Shown here one piece after another: positions 25,801 to 62,700 of a stretch of DNA of 64,000 nt (within the stretch, counting starts at the first letter, position 1; every line of letters begins with the position of its first letter). Source of the DNA: Mesostigma viride (Eukaryota > Streptophyta > Mesostigmatophyceae > Mesostigmatales > Mesostigmataceae); the NCBI GenBank assembly GCA_009746045.1, contig RPFO01000080.1, forward strand, positions 3,821,400 through 3,885,399. The letters run 5' to 3'. Both the position numbers and the translations under genes were made by a program. The notes below the pieces were generated by a model that saw only the letters and a list, made by a program, of their open reading frames with translations, was not told the origin of the DNA and ran no database searches.

Positions 25801-27696
25801 GCCAGGGCCCGTGCAGCGCGGGCCTCCAGCTGTCGCACATAGTTGGTTTGATCCCCCGCGGTGTGTTTTAGGCAGAAGCGCTGCTCTGCGGATGGGGACG
25901 GGGTTGGAGGAAGAAACACAATCAACGTGCGGGTGCCACGGACCGGGATGGGAGCGGGGACGAAAGTATAAATGCATGCAACGTGCGGGCAAAGGGTAGG
26001 ACAGGGATAAGTATGAATAGGTGATATGTGCCCTGTGGGATGGTGACTCTGCGGCGTCGCGCGAGTGAAAGTGGGATTTCAGTGACACGCTGAACCATGG
26101 ACAACGACTAAACAGCCGTTCAGATGGATGCACCTCGAAGAGCGCCATATAGGAGCAGGCATGACGAAGAGCCAATGGTCCTGGGGGAAGGGTGCCGCGA
26201 CCAAAGACGAGACCCCTAGCGAGGTTGGGATTAGGATCTATTAGTCACAACTAGGGTGCAACTGATGTGAGACCCCTAGCGAGGTGTGCCATTAGGATGC
26301 AACTGATATGAGACCCCTAGAGAGGTGTGCGATTAGGATCTATTAGTCACTACTAGGGTGCAACTGATCAAGGGGAGGCGTGACATATCCGCCAGGGGTA
26401 AGATGAAGTCCAGTATGAGGCAGCAGGGACCCTCAGATAAGAAACACATAACTAAGACATTTACCCTAAGATGCTAGTTCGATCATACAAGGCATCAGGG
26501 CACTGGAGTTCACAAAATCCTCAACTCCTATGGACGCATATGGGTGCCGGCATATCACGTGAGCACCTGATGCCTTGCAGCACATGAGCAGAGGTAGCGT
26601 GGCAACAACTGAGGTAACAGCGCCGCGTTTTACCATAACTGCTCGCAAAAGGCTCCGCGGATTAGAAAAAAGAAAAATATATTAGTGTATGCTAATGGCT
26701 TGCCTGATAGCATGCACCAACTTGCCCAATTATCCAGTTAAAAGTCTAGTCAATCTCCTTAAATCGATCAATAGGCTTTCCTTGTCACTTGCGACATGAT
26801 AGCCGTCTGGCGTGCAGAGCAACGATGATGCCCTGCAAGCGTACGCGCGTAACCCACCTGGCCCAAATTTAGGGTCCTTTTGTTCTTTGGCCGAGAACGA
26901 ATCTTTATTGAAAAACCGCGCGCACGAGGCACACCACAAGTCATATTTATGTATGCCCTTGCCCTCTCCTACAGGACCTTCTTCGGCTCCCCCACCGCTG
27001 TCATCTCTGCCGTTCCCATCGTCACCCTCGCCATCGCCATCGTTACCCTCCTGGTGCGCTCGCGCTGCCTCGCCTACTTCTCGGTCCGTTCCTGTCAAAC
27101 CCGGCGTTGCATCCGCGTCATCCTCCGAGACATTCTGAAAATCTAATTTGCGACGCGCCGTGCTCGCCTCGGCATAGCTGCGCCGGCGTTGGCGCTGCGA
27201 AGCCTTACACGGCGCCCCGGGCGCCGAGACGTGAGGCTCGCTTTCGTCGTCGTCGCTGATTATATATGTGTGCTTCCGTTTGTGATTCTTTGGTGTCACA
27301 AAGTTCATGTCCTCCTCGTCCTCTTCCATGGGGCTCAATGTTTCGGCAAAGGGGATCGCCGCGCTTTTCACATCACGACCTTTAGAGTCGCCCGATGCCA
27401 GTTGCTTTCGAAACCAACGGTCACATGCAGCTTCACATCGCGAGGAACGAGTCCTATATTCTTTGGAATACAACGAAGGCGCTTGTTATGATTGTTATTC
27501 AATGCTGATTCCCATGAAATTCCCCTCAAACAGATTGCGGACGAGGAGACCACGCGAGCTGGAGCATACCAGGGCATCACATCATGCGGAGCTCATGAAA
27601 AATTCTTTCTTCGATGTTTCTTCTCGACGTTTTCTGTTTTCCTGTTCCATCCACGTATTCCGGGTCCTCCACGCGCACCTGGATCCCCATGCGCAT
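22592..27696 (-). CDS. Probable zinc-finger protein with two ExoX-C-like motifs, four exons
   Basis: Proposed exons are 27696-27581, 27453-26858, 25885-23840 and 22881-22592 (3048 nt, 1015 aa plus stop); all junction phases agree. Joining exons 2 and 3 creates WCASC (C213, C216) and RFCLKHT (C242, H245), a C-x2-C-x25-C-x2-H metal-site pattern reminiscent of Stc1-type fingers. An acidic stretch follows, then MPFGRYKGSPL..DV and DPGYLRELCRKF (about 398-425). The middle is Gly/Pro/Ser-rich with MMTSPAMTPP repeats. The last exon has a second motif, VGFGKNCNMTYQQVL..KPSYCAWV..LADWL (about 939-990). FGKYKG...dPgYl.W patterns are known from the DUF3820 and ExoX-like C-terminal families, often attached to nucleic-acid enzymes. 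No catalytic domain is visible. A nuclear role is only a guess. Exon 1 and the start codon are the least certain parts. Confidence 0.65.
23404..23690. repeat. 39-bp minisatellite in an intron
   Basis: About 7.4 tandem copies of a 39-bp unit built from CACCAACACAAACACCAA and CACCAATACCATACCACATT, with CAATACGAT variants. It lies in intron 3 of the minus-strand gene. 39 is a multiple of 3, so it stays open in several frames without being coding. A poly-C run follows at about 23731-23760. Confidence 0.95.
23840..25885 (-). CDS. Zinc-finger/ExoX-C-like gene, exon 3
   Basis: Acceptor CCCCATCCGCAG|AG follows a pyrimidine-rich stretch. The exon opens with EQRFCLKHTAGDQTNY, then acidic runs and the FGRYKG motif, then a long low-complexity region. 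The donor GTA|GTAAGT is near the end of the open frame, which otherwise stops at 23805. Confidence 0.7.
26205..26372. repeat. Short degenerate tandem repeat in intron 2
   Basis: About three copies of a unit containing GAGACCCCTAGCGAGGT, ATTAGGATCTATTAGTCAC and AGGGTGCAACTGAT, with internal deletions. It lies in the 972-bp intron 2 of the minus-strand gene. The rest of that intron (25886-26204 and 26373-26857) shows nothing recognisable. Confidence 0.85.
26858..27453 (-). CDS. Zinc-finger/ExoX-C-like gene, exon 2
   Basis: Acidic, Ser/Asp-rich exon (MEEDEEDMNFVTPKNHKRK, ISDDDESE) ending with DLWCASCARFFNKDSFSAKE and KFGP. The donor is the strong CCAG|GTGGGT, phase 1. Read through without splicing, the frame stops at 26730 without a second metal-ligand pair. 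Confidence 0.65.
27581..27696 (-). CDS. Zinc-finger/ExoX-C-like gene, candidate exon 1
   Basis: First ATG of a coding-like minus frame (MRMGIQVRVEDPEYVDGTGK...RNIEERIFHELR). The donor chosen is AT|GTGATG, phase 2, which fits the acceptor TATAG|G of exon 2. The donor is weak, and a stronger CAG|GTGCGC site lies inside this exon, so its end is tentative. Confidence 0.4.
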
Positions 27697-28522
27697 TTTG
27701 GGTGCTTGGGGGAGCTTTTGTGGCGCGATTTTGTGGCGCGCGCCATTCAATTGCCAGCACAACCTCAGGCAGACCGGTGAGGTATTATTTTCCAGGTAAA
27801 TAGGTGTACGTTTATTCCAAATATAGCCAGTAGTTAATCCCTGCTAAGCCTAGGGTATCAAGATGTCAGTGGCTAAAACGGAGCCTTACTAGACCACGGA
27901 AGCCACTGGACTTCTAAGGGGTTGTCATTGGGGCTTTACCCGGTGAGGTATTATTATTCCAGTACCTAGTCACTATGGTACCTACTACCTACAGATCCCC
28001 AGTGCCGTCCGCCGTGTTTGAGAATTCCCTTGGCTGCACATGCATGCTATCAAGTTCATAGTTATTCTGGCAAAGCCCGCCGGTAAGTGCCAACGCAGCT
28101 AAGTACCTCTGGAAATGCATTCCAAGTCCGAACTCGCATGGCTGATGATACTGGCTGATCGATGGCAGGTGTGCCATGTGTTACCGCTGGTCATGGAGTG
28201 TAAAACAGCGTCCGACATAATTTTTCTTGGCGGTTATCTTGATGCAACAAGCATTATCTAAACGCGCATGCAATCGCCAGATTCAAGCACTCTAGCCTCA
28301 CTTACCTTACCACGCGTCGAGTCATCGCAGCTGCACCTGTACAACATGGCATCTGTGGCCGTCTCATGAAGCTTGGCCTATTCACGGAGTCATCTCGCAA
28401 GTTTTGCGGGTAACGATGCACGGCTGGTTGCCAGTGGCCGGTCGAGTGCATCACAAGGGACCAGCGCACGTGGGTGCATCGTGAATAATCTGAATTGGTA
28501 ATTTATTCAAGTAATTGCGAGG
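27697..28522. promoter_or_regulatory. Candidate bidirectional promoter
   Basis: 826-bp gap between two divergent start codons. It must hold the promoters and 5' UTRs of both genes if my starts are correct. A GC-rich palindrome-like stretch, GCGCGATTTTGTGGCGCGCGCC (27722 onward), sits just upstream of the minus gene's start. A short direct repeat, GGTGAGGTATTATT, occurs near 27777 and 27940. I see no convincing TATA box. Confidence 0.5.
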
Positions 28523-54741
<26,219 letters not shown>

Positions 54742-54803
54742 GAGGGTGATGATGGTGCATGAGCGCACTTCCCTCGGTGCATCAATGAATGGTTACTTGA
54801 ATC

Positions 54804-54809
54804 AATAAA
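54804..54809 (+). terminator. TCF25: Polyadenylation signal of TCF25
   Basis: AATAAA within AATCAATAAAATGATTATTG, 63 bp after the TCF25 stop codon; the expected distance for a cleavage signal. Confidence 0.6.
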
Positions 54810-54954
54810 ATGATTATTGCATTCAGTATGTGAGGTGCTAAGCTGCAAATAGCTTGGTGGAACTTCAATGCATGCGAAGAAGAGGATTTAATGCATGGGT
54901 TAGACAGGAGTATCTAGCTGTTATAAAACCGCGTGACACAGTCTATATACGTGT

Positions 54955-55091
54955 GCGGCGAGGTGGCCACCCCTGGACTCTGTTCCGCGATAGGCTAGGC
55001 AGGGACATGTGCCTATAGGAAGAACGGGCTCATCCCCGGGCAGCCGGCCTCCCGGCTTATCTGTGAGCTGGGGGCTGATAACTCACGCAGA
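54955..55091 (+). mobile_element. Diverged LINE-B 3' UTR fragment
   Basis: Resembles the LINE-B 3' region: GCCACCCCTGGACTCTGTTC, CGATAGGCTAGGCAGGGACA, and TCATCCCCGGGCAGC. It has lost its tail. Element 2 follows immediately at 55092. Confidence 0.65.
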
Positions 55092-55341
55092 TTAAGGGGA
55101 CTCGGCGCGGCGAATATTTTCCGCGCCAAAAAAATTCCGCGGTACCCTCCGTACCGTGAAAAGTGGGTGCACGGTGCGCGCACCCCTTGCGGAAGTGGCC
55201 ATGGCGACTGCTTTTAGACGAAACGTGACAAATCTGGCTCGCGGAAAGCAGAAAAAATGCTCGATTCTTGGAGAAAATTAGTTACTGATTCTAATTTATG
55301 GTGGGATAGTTGCGATCTATAATGTCGCGGGCTCTTTTTCT

Positions 55342-55812
55342 TTACCATCGGCAGGGGGGGTCCGGCCTGAATTTCTGTCGGGATGAATAAAGTATAATGG
55401 ATGCCTGCAGGTGTGATTGCCGATTGTTGCCAGTTTTGATGGTCCTAATGGAAGCTAGTTTAATGATGTTTCTAAAGCCGTAAAAATTCCCGCTGCTATC
55501 TTTACATTTCCCGTCATTTTGCGGTAAGATAACATTAGGCCTGCGCGATGCGCGCCCGACCTCTCCATGAAAGGGTGGCCATTCTTGTGCGCCTGGGCAC
55601 GAATAAATGCCCGTTATGGTACGTTCTTGTATTAAACGTCCTAAGATAGCGCTTTCCTGCTTTCTTAGCTCGTTGAGCGTAAGCTTTTTGCCTTCTTTCC
55701 GGCCAGATGCAGCCATGAAGTTGCGGGTCCTGGCGCTGCATCGCTGGATTCCTGGATGTTTTTTAGCAAGTTCGTCTGTGACGTGGCTGGCTTGCTGCAG
55801 CGCGTGGCCCAC
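55342..55812 (-). pseudogene. Coding remnant in TTAA element 2
   Basis: Open minus frame of 156 codons, rich in charged residues, including LTLNELRKQESAILGRLIQE and ITGIYSCPGAQEWPPFHGEV. A related peptide (GIISYPGAQEKPASHE, RRSRRPE, NDGK) is encoded in element 1 and a shorter one (GTQEKPASHAGRMS) at 62390-62450. I do not recognise the family; it may be part of the ancestral element's protein. Confidence 0.45.
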
Positions 55813-56330
55813 AACCTGTCGGGAAGGTGTAATGCTTTTATTTCCATGCTTCTCTGAAATTTCTTTTGCTTTATAGACAGTTATGTTCGAGGAAATTCAC
55901 GCGGTCTTCCTAAGCAGCGGCATCATTTTCCCCAGACACTGATGAGCTGGCACCTGTCTCCTAAAGAAAGTGGCTCGTGCTTGTTAGAAAGGAGGCAGTG
56001 TGCATTTTGCGGGACACAATGCTTTGGTGGCACATGCGTCAGGTAGGTTGTTCCAATGGTCTCTTCACCTTTCCCACTGAGTAAATGATAGCCTTTGTCA
56101 TGCTAACCAGAGCAGCTAGCCACAGGTTGGCTGGATAAAAAGTCAGCTTATTTTCTCTTTATATACTGCGTGTGTGGTCCTCCACATGTCCGGTTGTTGG
56201 GCATTTGGAAGAGGGTTTTTAATGTGTTGTTGGGTGGAACAACTTGGTTGTTGGCACAAAATCACACATTATTAGCCTGAGATAGGCATGACATATGCTG
56301 CTCAGGCGTGTCGTCCTACCAGCCTTGTTG

Positions 56331-56971
56331 TTAACCCTTGGATGGTGTCTAACTCGTTCCTAAAAGTAGTTACCAGTTGCACTTTGCACTATAAAGTCCA
56401 CAAACCAACCTAATAACAATTTTACTATCCATATTGGGACCAAAGCACACACATATATTGAGTTACTTGGGGGTCATGTTGGTGGTCATGTTGCAATGTC
56501 CTATGGGTACATTTTAAGGACCCCCCCCAGGGGGATCCGCTGGGTGCGAGACATGATACACCTAAAATGCATTTTATGTGGCTTAAACAACTTTATTGGA
56601 CCTGGCCTTGGAAAGGCAGTTAAATTGGTAGCCATGCATGGCTTCTGGACACTCACATCACTGGTTGTCCCAGGGACCCAGCTGTACTATCTAAAAATAA
56701 CTGGAAGATGACAAGCTAAAAATGAGTGGCAGCTGTGCACCAGGGTACCCCCCTGTACTGTAACCGTTAATTAGTCCCTGCAAACTTGGTCTGAACATAG
56801 TGATGTCCGGTATCAGGGTGTACTACACATCTAGCTCTAGCAGCAGACCTAAAAATATCACGGAAATATCTACTGGCATTCGCGCCAGCTCGGTTCTAAA
56901 ACTGGTCACTATTTGTAGTTACGAGTAAAACTGGTAACTAGAAATAGGTACTAGTACCATCCAAGGGTTAA
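56331..56971. mobile_element. MITE nested in element 2
   Basis: Perfect 16-bp inverted ends TTAACCCTTGGATGGT and ACCATCCAAGGGTTAA, with weaker similarity continuing to about 45 bp (AGTTACCAGTT). TTAA on both sides; 641 bp; no coding capacity. The ends resemble those of the element at 58819 (TTAACCCCTAAATGG) and the general piggyBac pattern TTAACCC. Confidence 0.88.
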
Positions 56972-57646
56972 GGGTAGACTCACAAGGCTGGCTGTGCCGA
57001 TGGAGGGGTGGGGCGTATGACGCTCCGGACATCCTCCTCACACTCCGTGATCAAAGTGGGCATGTTTTTGGGTGTCTAGGGTAGCAAAACAGATGTCATT
57101 TTGGCTCAGCACTAGCTCAATTCTCTTTTAGCGTCTACCCAGGTGGCATCACAGGAAAATCAATAACTTGAGCTACGCTTGTCAGAATGAGCTCAAACTT
57201 TGGGGTTGTGTTTCCCCCCACTCAGTGGAATATAAAATGTATGGATGACCCAATCTGATGTGTTAATGATTTGATTTATTTTTTTTGGCTCAAAAAAGTA
57301 CCCATTTTGCGGGAAAATTATGTAATAACTCAAACAAATGTGACCACTTTGGCCATGTAAATAGCCCAGCTTTTAAAAAAAGTGGGGGAACTTTGCAGAA
57401 ATGTATGGGCAGGTCATTTGGATAAGTGGTTTGTCTTGGGCAAAATATCTCATAAATAGCGTCTTTTTCTATTTTTAGCTCGCCACCGGTGCGTGGTTGG
57501 GCGTAGTACCCCCAACAAGTGGTGGCATGAATGTCCAAACATCATATTTATGGTACTCAATCATCACTAGATGGTTCCCGAGTGCATTGGAGCTGATATT
57601 CATTAATGTCAGTTTTTCAGGCTTTTGGACGTGCGAGTCCCCTTAA

Positions 57647-58080
57647 GTGTCATGCAAATTCGGCAGCTGGACATTCGAGCGATTCCGGGGAACCGGATTT
57701 GTTTCTGTTTCTGGTTAAATTCGGGTTGCGATGGGGATTGGAACTACTTTTGGCCCGCGAGCCGCTTTGAGCTCAAGCTTCCGCGTCCCCAGAAAGCAAG
57801 ACTCTGTTTGGGGACTTGATTCTGTGCTCGCAGAAGCGAAATCGTGGCGCACGGGCATGCAAAAATGTTTTGGAGGCGTACGACATCGTGACCGGAAAAC
57901 TGGCGCGGGCAATGTATCACAGCTCACCAAGATTCTCTGGGCATGAACAAAATGCCCAGCGCATATGGACGGGGTACAATAAGCTCAAGGCAGGGCGCCT
58001 GGTCTTTCCTACTACCAGAGAGGAGGTGGCACGGCAGCCACTCTTTTTTAATGACTTGATCACTAGCGACGCTGTGTCCT
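57647..58080 (+). mobile_element. Coding-like fragment of unknown origin
   Basis: Plus frame with CKNVLEAYDIVTGKLARAMY, FSGHEQNAQRIWTGYNKLKA and REEVARQPLFFNDLI, with no start codon or splice sites I trust. It sits directly before a LINE-B piece. The composition is that of real protein; it may be an upstream portion of a LINE ORF or a host gene fragment. Confidence 0.4.
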
Positions 58081-58425
58081 CACCTGGCGTGCCCCAGGCC
58101 GCGCGCGGCAGGCGGGGCCGCCACTGACCCGTGGACTTTTCGTGATAGACTCGGCATGGACATGTGCTACACTAGACGTGACGGGCTCACCCCCGGGCAG
58201 CCTCCTGGTTTGTCTGTAATATGGAGGCAGATGGACGCAGTCACGTGTCTATTAATTAATTAATGGAGGCAGATATGGTACGCAAGGATAGATGGCAAGT
58301 ATTGATGAAGGAGACCACCCCCAAGTCTGTGGGGGCTCCGCGTGTGACCGCGTATGGCATTCATAGCGAGTCAGGCTGCGGTGCCCACAACCCTGTAACA
58401 AGGACCTAGATAGCTTCCACCATCC
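58081..58425 (+). mobile_element. LINE-B 3' UTR piece with an internal tail insertion
   Basis: Matches LINE-B 21150-21470, but at 58233-58263 a copy of the element's own 3' terminus (ACGCAGTCACGTGTCTATTA plus ATTAATTAA) has been inserted between two copies of TGGAGGCAGAT. It then continues in normal 3' UTR order to TAGCTTCCACCATCCGTTCC. Confidence 0.8.
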
Positions 58426-61097
58426 GTTCCATGCGCTCGAGGCTCGGGCGGCTGGTCTAGAAATCAGCCCCAAAACGGAGGCCCTGGCCCTCGGCATGGC
58501 AGGGCCCCCACCCATACTCCGCCTCTTAGACAATGCCGAGGTCAACTACCCTCCTTCAGGCCGCTTCAAGCTGCTCGGCAGTTGGCTTCCCGACTGCGAG
58601 GACGACATGACGACACGGATTGGCATGGCGTGGGCGCACCTCCATGACCACCGCCGCTGGTGGAGCAACCCCGCCCTATATACCCCGGATCGTCAAGCGT
58701 GACCTCTTCAAGGTCGTCATTCTGACGATCCTGACCTACGGCGCCGAGACGTGGGCACTGACGCAGGAGCTGGAGCAACGACTCGACGGCGCCGTCACCA
58801 AGATGCTGCGCCAGGCCCTTAACCCCTAAATGGGCAGAAATACTGCCGATGCATCGGCTGTAACTTCACAATTTTGCAAACCAGATGCCATCCAACCCAC
58901 CCATATCCAATGGCTGTCCTTGGGGGCCAAGCATGTCCATGAGTTGCCCTTCGGGTTGGTATATCACAACCTTACATATATGCAGGGTAGGCCATGTATA
59001 ACTGCCGTCAAAGTCAGGGGGGTCAAGACGAGCGTTTTCATTTTTGGTAGAATGTGCATTTTGAATTATGTTGTAAGAGCTAGGCACCTACCACTTCAGG
59101 GATGATAAACAATTAGTTGCTGAACAGTTTGAGCCATTGGGGTCATCATTTGGGCGGGTATACCAGCACTTACACCCAGTACAGCCCATAGGGGTACCGT
59201 TGGTAAAAAGCAACCAAGGGGGTAGGAGTGGGCATACTACCTACTAATACCTACTAATATGGCCCCCAACCATGCCACACAATACATTTCCCTTCCACAA
59301 TGATGGGGAAACATAACTGCATCATCACACTGCCCTTACATGGCACCTGTGTGCAGGTGCCACCTTGTCCATGCACGAAGGTAACGTCGTACGGATACCC
59401 TACGCAAGGCATGCATTCTAGGAGGCAGCCACCAACAAACTAGTGATGTTAAGCCTATTTCAGCTTGCCCTAGCAAGGATAAACTAGGCCTAAGCTGCTA
59501 TAGCTTGCCAGGTGATGGCCAGCACACCTGGTGGCACATGCTGACAATGGGAAGCTTCTACTCACCGGTTACATGCTTGATGATGCCACAGAGACCAGCC
59601 AACTGCCTCACACTCATGCAATATGTGTGTGGGAAATGTATAAGAAACATATATGGAGGTATTCAAACCCATACAGCCTCTAAAACTTATCACCATCACC
59701 CTGTGGCAGGTCAACTGACTGAGGGAAGCATCTAAGAATGGTGTTTTAGAAAGGGGCCAGGCCAGGGTCAAGAAAGAGCATGAATAATGCAAAAAGAATG
59801 TGCTACACAAGCTAGAACGTATATATAAACGTCAAACATCGATAGGAAAACGATGATTAAGCTTTACCAGGCATGGATGGCGTTACCTTGGCCCAGGCGG
59901 TGGCCGCAAAATGGCGCATTTCGGCACACCAAAGTTGTGCAGCATGGTCGCTGGATTCGGCGATTTCTGGCCACCCTTGCACGTTTACGACTACTATGTA
60001 TCATAAAAAGTACAAAGAAACCAATATATCCTTTAAAATACGCCGGAAAGGTATTGCTGTCAACGTTTCTATCGTCCGGCCTGATCGCAGTTTTTTCCAG
60101 CAAGAACGCTGCCGACACATATCAAATGGCATTCCCGCGAACCAAAAATTGGCCTGTATCATCTTTAGGACGTATAAAATCAATTTCCTGAGTTTGGTCA
60201 GAAAATTCGAACGAAAACGTAAATGCCATGCGTGGGCGCAAGCCGCCATGGCCAGGTCGTCGTTTTCCGGAATGCACGTTGTACGTGAAAAAGTACCCTG
60301 ACCCCTTGTACTTTGACCGGCCAGAACACCTCTATAACTTTGTCAGAAGTATGCAAACCCTAGTACCATGCTGTGAGGAAAATTATAAACTTTCGATCTT
60401 CTCAGCTAAACTTTTCCTAATTCTCAATAGTTTTCGCGGCATTTGGTCCCCCGAGAAGGGGCCGACGTGTCGGCTGTAACTCAGTTTTAGGCGGAAAATC
60501 GGCAGCCAGACCATTTAGGGGTTAACATCCCCTTTGGTTTGCACATTAGTAATGAGGATTTGTACGCTGATTTGCCCTATGTTTCCCACATTACTAGGCA
60601 CAGGCGCCTGGGCCTAGCCGGGCACCTGGCCCGCACAGATCAGGTAGATACCTCAGATAGACTAGCTGGCACCAAGCCCGCCCAGCCTGGGCGATATGTC
60701 CTAACCTGGCGTGCCCCAGGCCGCGCACGGCAGGGCCGCCACCCGTGGACATTTCGTGATATAAGACTCGGCATGGACATGTGCTACACTAGACGTGACG
60801 GGCTCACCCCCGGGCAGCCTCCTGGTTTAATTGTCTGTAATATGGAGGCAGATGGTGCGCAAGGATAGATGGCAAGTAGTAATGAAGGAGACCACCCCCA
60901 AGCCTGTGGGGGCTCCGCGTGTGACCAAGTATGGCATTCATAGCGATTCGGGCCGCGGTGCCCACACCCCTGTAACTAGGACCTAGATAGCTTATACCAT
61001 CCATTCCATCCCATGTTCCCCTCCCACTGAGGACTTATGCTCACGTGACGCAGTCACGTGTCTATTAATTAATTAATAAATTAATTAATTAATTAAT
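58426..61097 (+). mobile_element. LINE-B copy interrupted by a TTAA element
   Basis: 58426-58818 encodes the end of a reverse transcriptase and thumb: EISPKTEALAL, SGRFKLLGSWLPDCEDD, RIGMAWAHL, then after one frameshift near 58680 ILTYGAETWALTQELEQRLD and KMLRQAL. The element 58819-60525 interrupts it. The frame resumes at 60526 as FGLHISNEDLYADLPYVSHI, RHRRLGLAGHLART and the LINE-B 3' UTR, ending in the CACGTGAC-GCA-GTCACGTG hairpin (61042-61060) and (ATTA)n to 61097. Confidence 0.88.
58819..60525. mobile_element. TTAA-flanked DNA transposon, element 3 (piggyBac-like)
   Basis: Perfect inverted ends TTAACCCCTAAATGG and CCATTTAGGGGTTAA, 1707 bp including both TTAAs. Subterminal CTGCCGAT and CGGCTGTAACT are repeated inverted near each end. 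It lies in the LINE reading frame: removing it with one TTAA gives an uninterrupted frame (CAGGCCCTTAACATCCCC). Interior ORFs (such as 59873-60301) look random. Non-autonomous. Confidence 0.9.
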
Positions 61098-61870
61098 CAC
61101 TGACGCTACTATCGAGCCCCTCGGCACTCTCCACGGACACAACCCTTACGCTAGCTTCCTGCGCGCGTCACCACCAATTGTCAGGGTGCTAGAGAGCTAC
61201 TAGGTCACGGGGCTCAGTACCGCCGGCTCAGCTACGGCGAGGTCAGCACATGGGTCCAACACATGCATGCCCTCCTTGCAAACTTGGCAAACCGGCGCCC
61301 TCATACATGCGGTACCAGCGGCGTGGCATGCATTAATGACAGCTCCACGCAAGCTAGCCAATCACTATAACTGGCGACTGGGTCAGCTTCTACGCCGATG
61401 GCGTCACGTGTATAGGTGCAAGGGTTTAGTCGTGACGGTTCTGCCCCCTGAGGGGCTTCATCTACTTCTGCAATTGAATTTAATGTTCCTGGCCACGATG
61501 GGTGGCTGCATGCATCATTCATCAACTGGCATATATGCATATATTGCGGCCATCGATGCCATGGCAGGCGTATCTATCACTCGAGCCCTGCGGCGGCCGC
61601 GGCATATTACCCATTGCTGAGCCCTGTACTGTAGTTGGAAGGAGGTTGTGGGGTTTGACGGCCAGCGGGCGTATAAGGTGGCTGGGCAGGTGCTCAATGC
61701 CCATCCTGGGGGCAGATGTCCCTGTGCAAGTGCTAGAGGGTTACAAGGGTATCACTCTCATCGGCAACCCTAGCTTTTGTTTCCCTCCCCGGGTTTTCCA
61801 TGTCAGCCGGCTTGGTGACCCTCGAGGGGGTGGGGAGCATTGGCTTGTATCAATATCATGCTAGTGACCA
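61098..61870. other. Unassigned, possibly repeat-derived
   Basis: Begins directly after a LINE-B tail with CACTGACGCTACTATCGAGC. Contains scattered short open frames but none with convincing protein character or splice sites. GC-rich in parts, like the LINE bodies. Confidence 0.4.
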
Positions 61871-62700
61871 TGGTCAGAGAGCGGTTTTTCCGATCCAAAT
61901 CTGATTCGTTTGGTCAGATTCCTGTTTCCGTCACGTCCTTTACGGAACATGTGCAAAATTTTGGCGCGGACAAGACGTGAACGTCTGTGTATCGTCCGGG
62001 GAATGCGATGCGCGCATTATTTTCCCCCTAGCATGGTGGGCATGGCGACGTGAATTCAGGCTGCTCGGCATGTCGGAGGACTAGGCCAATAATGTGGCGG
62101 AAAATCTTCTGTTTCATGAGATCACTGCTTTGTTTTCATGTAATCGGCATGGGCGTTTTCATGTCATTAATCAGAGCGAATTTTCTGTCCTCTGGAATAA
62201 TTAAGAAATTAAGGAATTCATGTTGGCGGCAGTGGCTGACAAGTTTTGCGGACTAAACTTATCGTAGTCAAGCTGTTAACGTTGCATGGTAGAACTGGAT
62301 TGAAATATTTGACAACCGGGGGTTGGCACTTTTCCAGTTTGTCTAGGTAAGTAATTACAGGATGCATGCGCAATCAAAGTAACGCTCATCCGCCCAGCAT
62401 GGGAGGCCGGCTTTTCTTGCGTCCCCTGGGTGAAAGATTTACAAGGGTTAGGTACAGTTTGTCGGGCGACGGTAGCTGCTCTGTTTTTTGTGCTGTACGG
62501 GCTCATCGTTGTGAGCTTTTTGCGCCAAACTTTGCAGTTTCGCCTAGTCGTTTGCCCCCTGGGCATGCTCGATCGAGTATAGTTCAATATGTACCTGGCA
62601 ATTTTAGATTGCTTTCGTCGGCAGGTACGCCAGATTATGGTTCATAAGGAAAGTAATAGAGCTTGGGTTTTGAAACGGGCTTTGGGGGAGAATATTGCGC
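61871..62700. mobile_element. Possible old relative of TTAA elements 1 and 2
   Basis: Minus strand near 62390-62450 reads GGGGACGCAAGAAAAGCCGG, encoding GTQEKPASHAGRMS, like element 1 (GCGCGCAAGAAAAGCCAGCC, GAQEKPASHE). GCGCGGACAAGACGTGAACG and GCATGGCGACGTG also recall the elements' GC-rich ends. I could not find matching terminal repeats, so the limits are unknown. Confidence 0.35.

Larger units (their letters stand above)
55092..57646. mobile_element. TTAA-flanked DNA transposon, element 2
   Basis: Perfect inverted termini TTAAGGGGACTCG and CGAGTCCCCTTAA with TTAA on both sides. It is 2555 bp; without the nested MITE and one duplicated TTAA it is 1918 bp, close to the 1873 bp of element 1. 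The subterminal regions align with element 1: CGCGCCAAAAAA, CGGTACC..CCGTACCGTGAAA and GTGCGCGCACCC, and at the other end CTAAAAATAGAAAAAGACGC. No functional transposase. Confidence 0.88.

Noticed and set aside
23805-25925. Single-exon 706-codon gene
   Set aside because: Its first codons are a pyrimidine-rich acceptor region; it fits better as an internal exon with a GTAAGT donor near its end.
26730-27473. Single-exon gene ending at 26730
   Set aside because: Starts at TTG rather than ATG, and stopping there loses the second half of the zinc-binding motif that a strong donor and a phase-matched acceptor restore.
59873-60301. 142-codon frame in element 3 as transposase
   Set aside because: No recognisable catalytic pattern, and the opposite strand has comparable frames.
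61267-61864. Open frames of 117 and 120 codons
   Set aside because: Composition and lack of splice or start context look random; both strands have similar-length frames.
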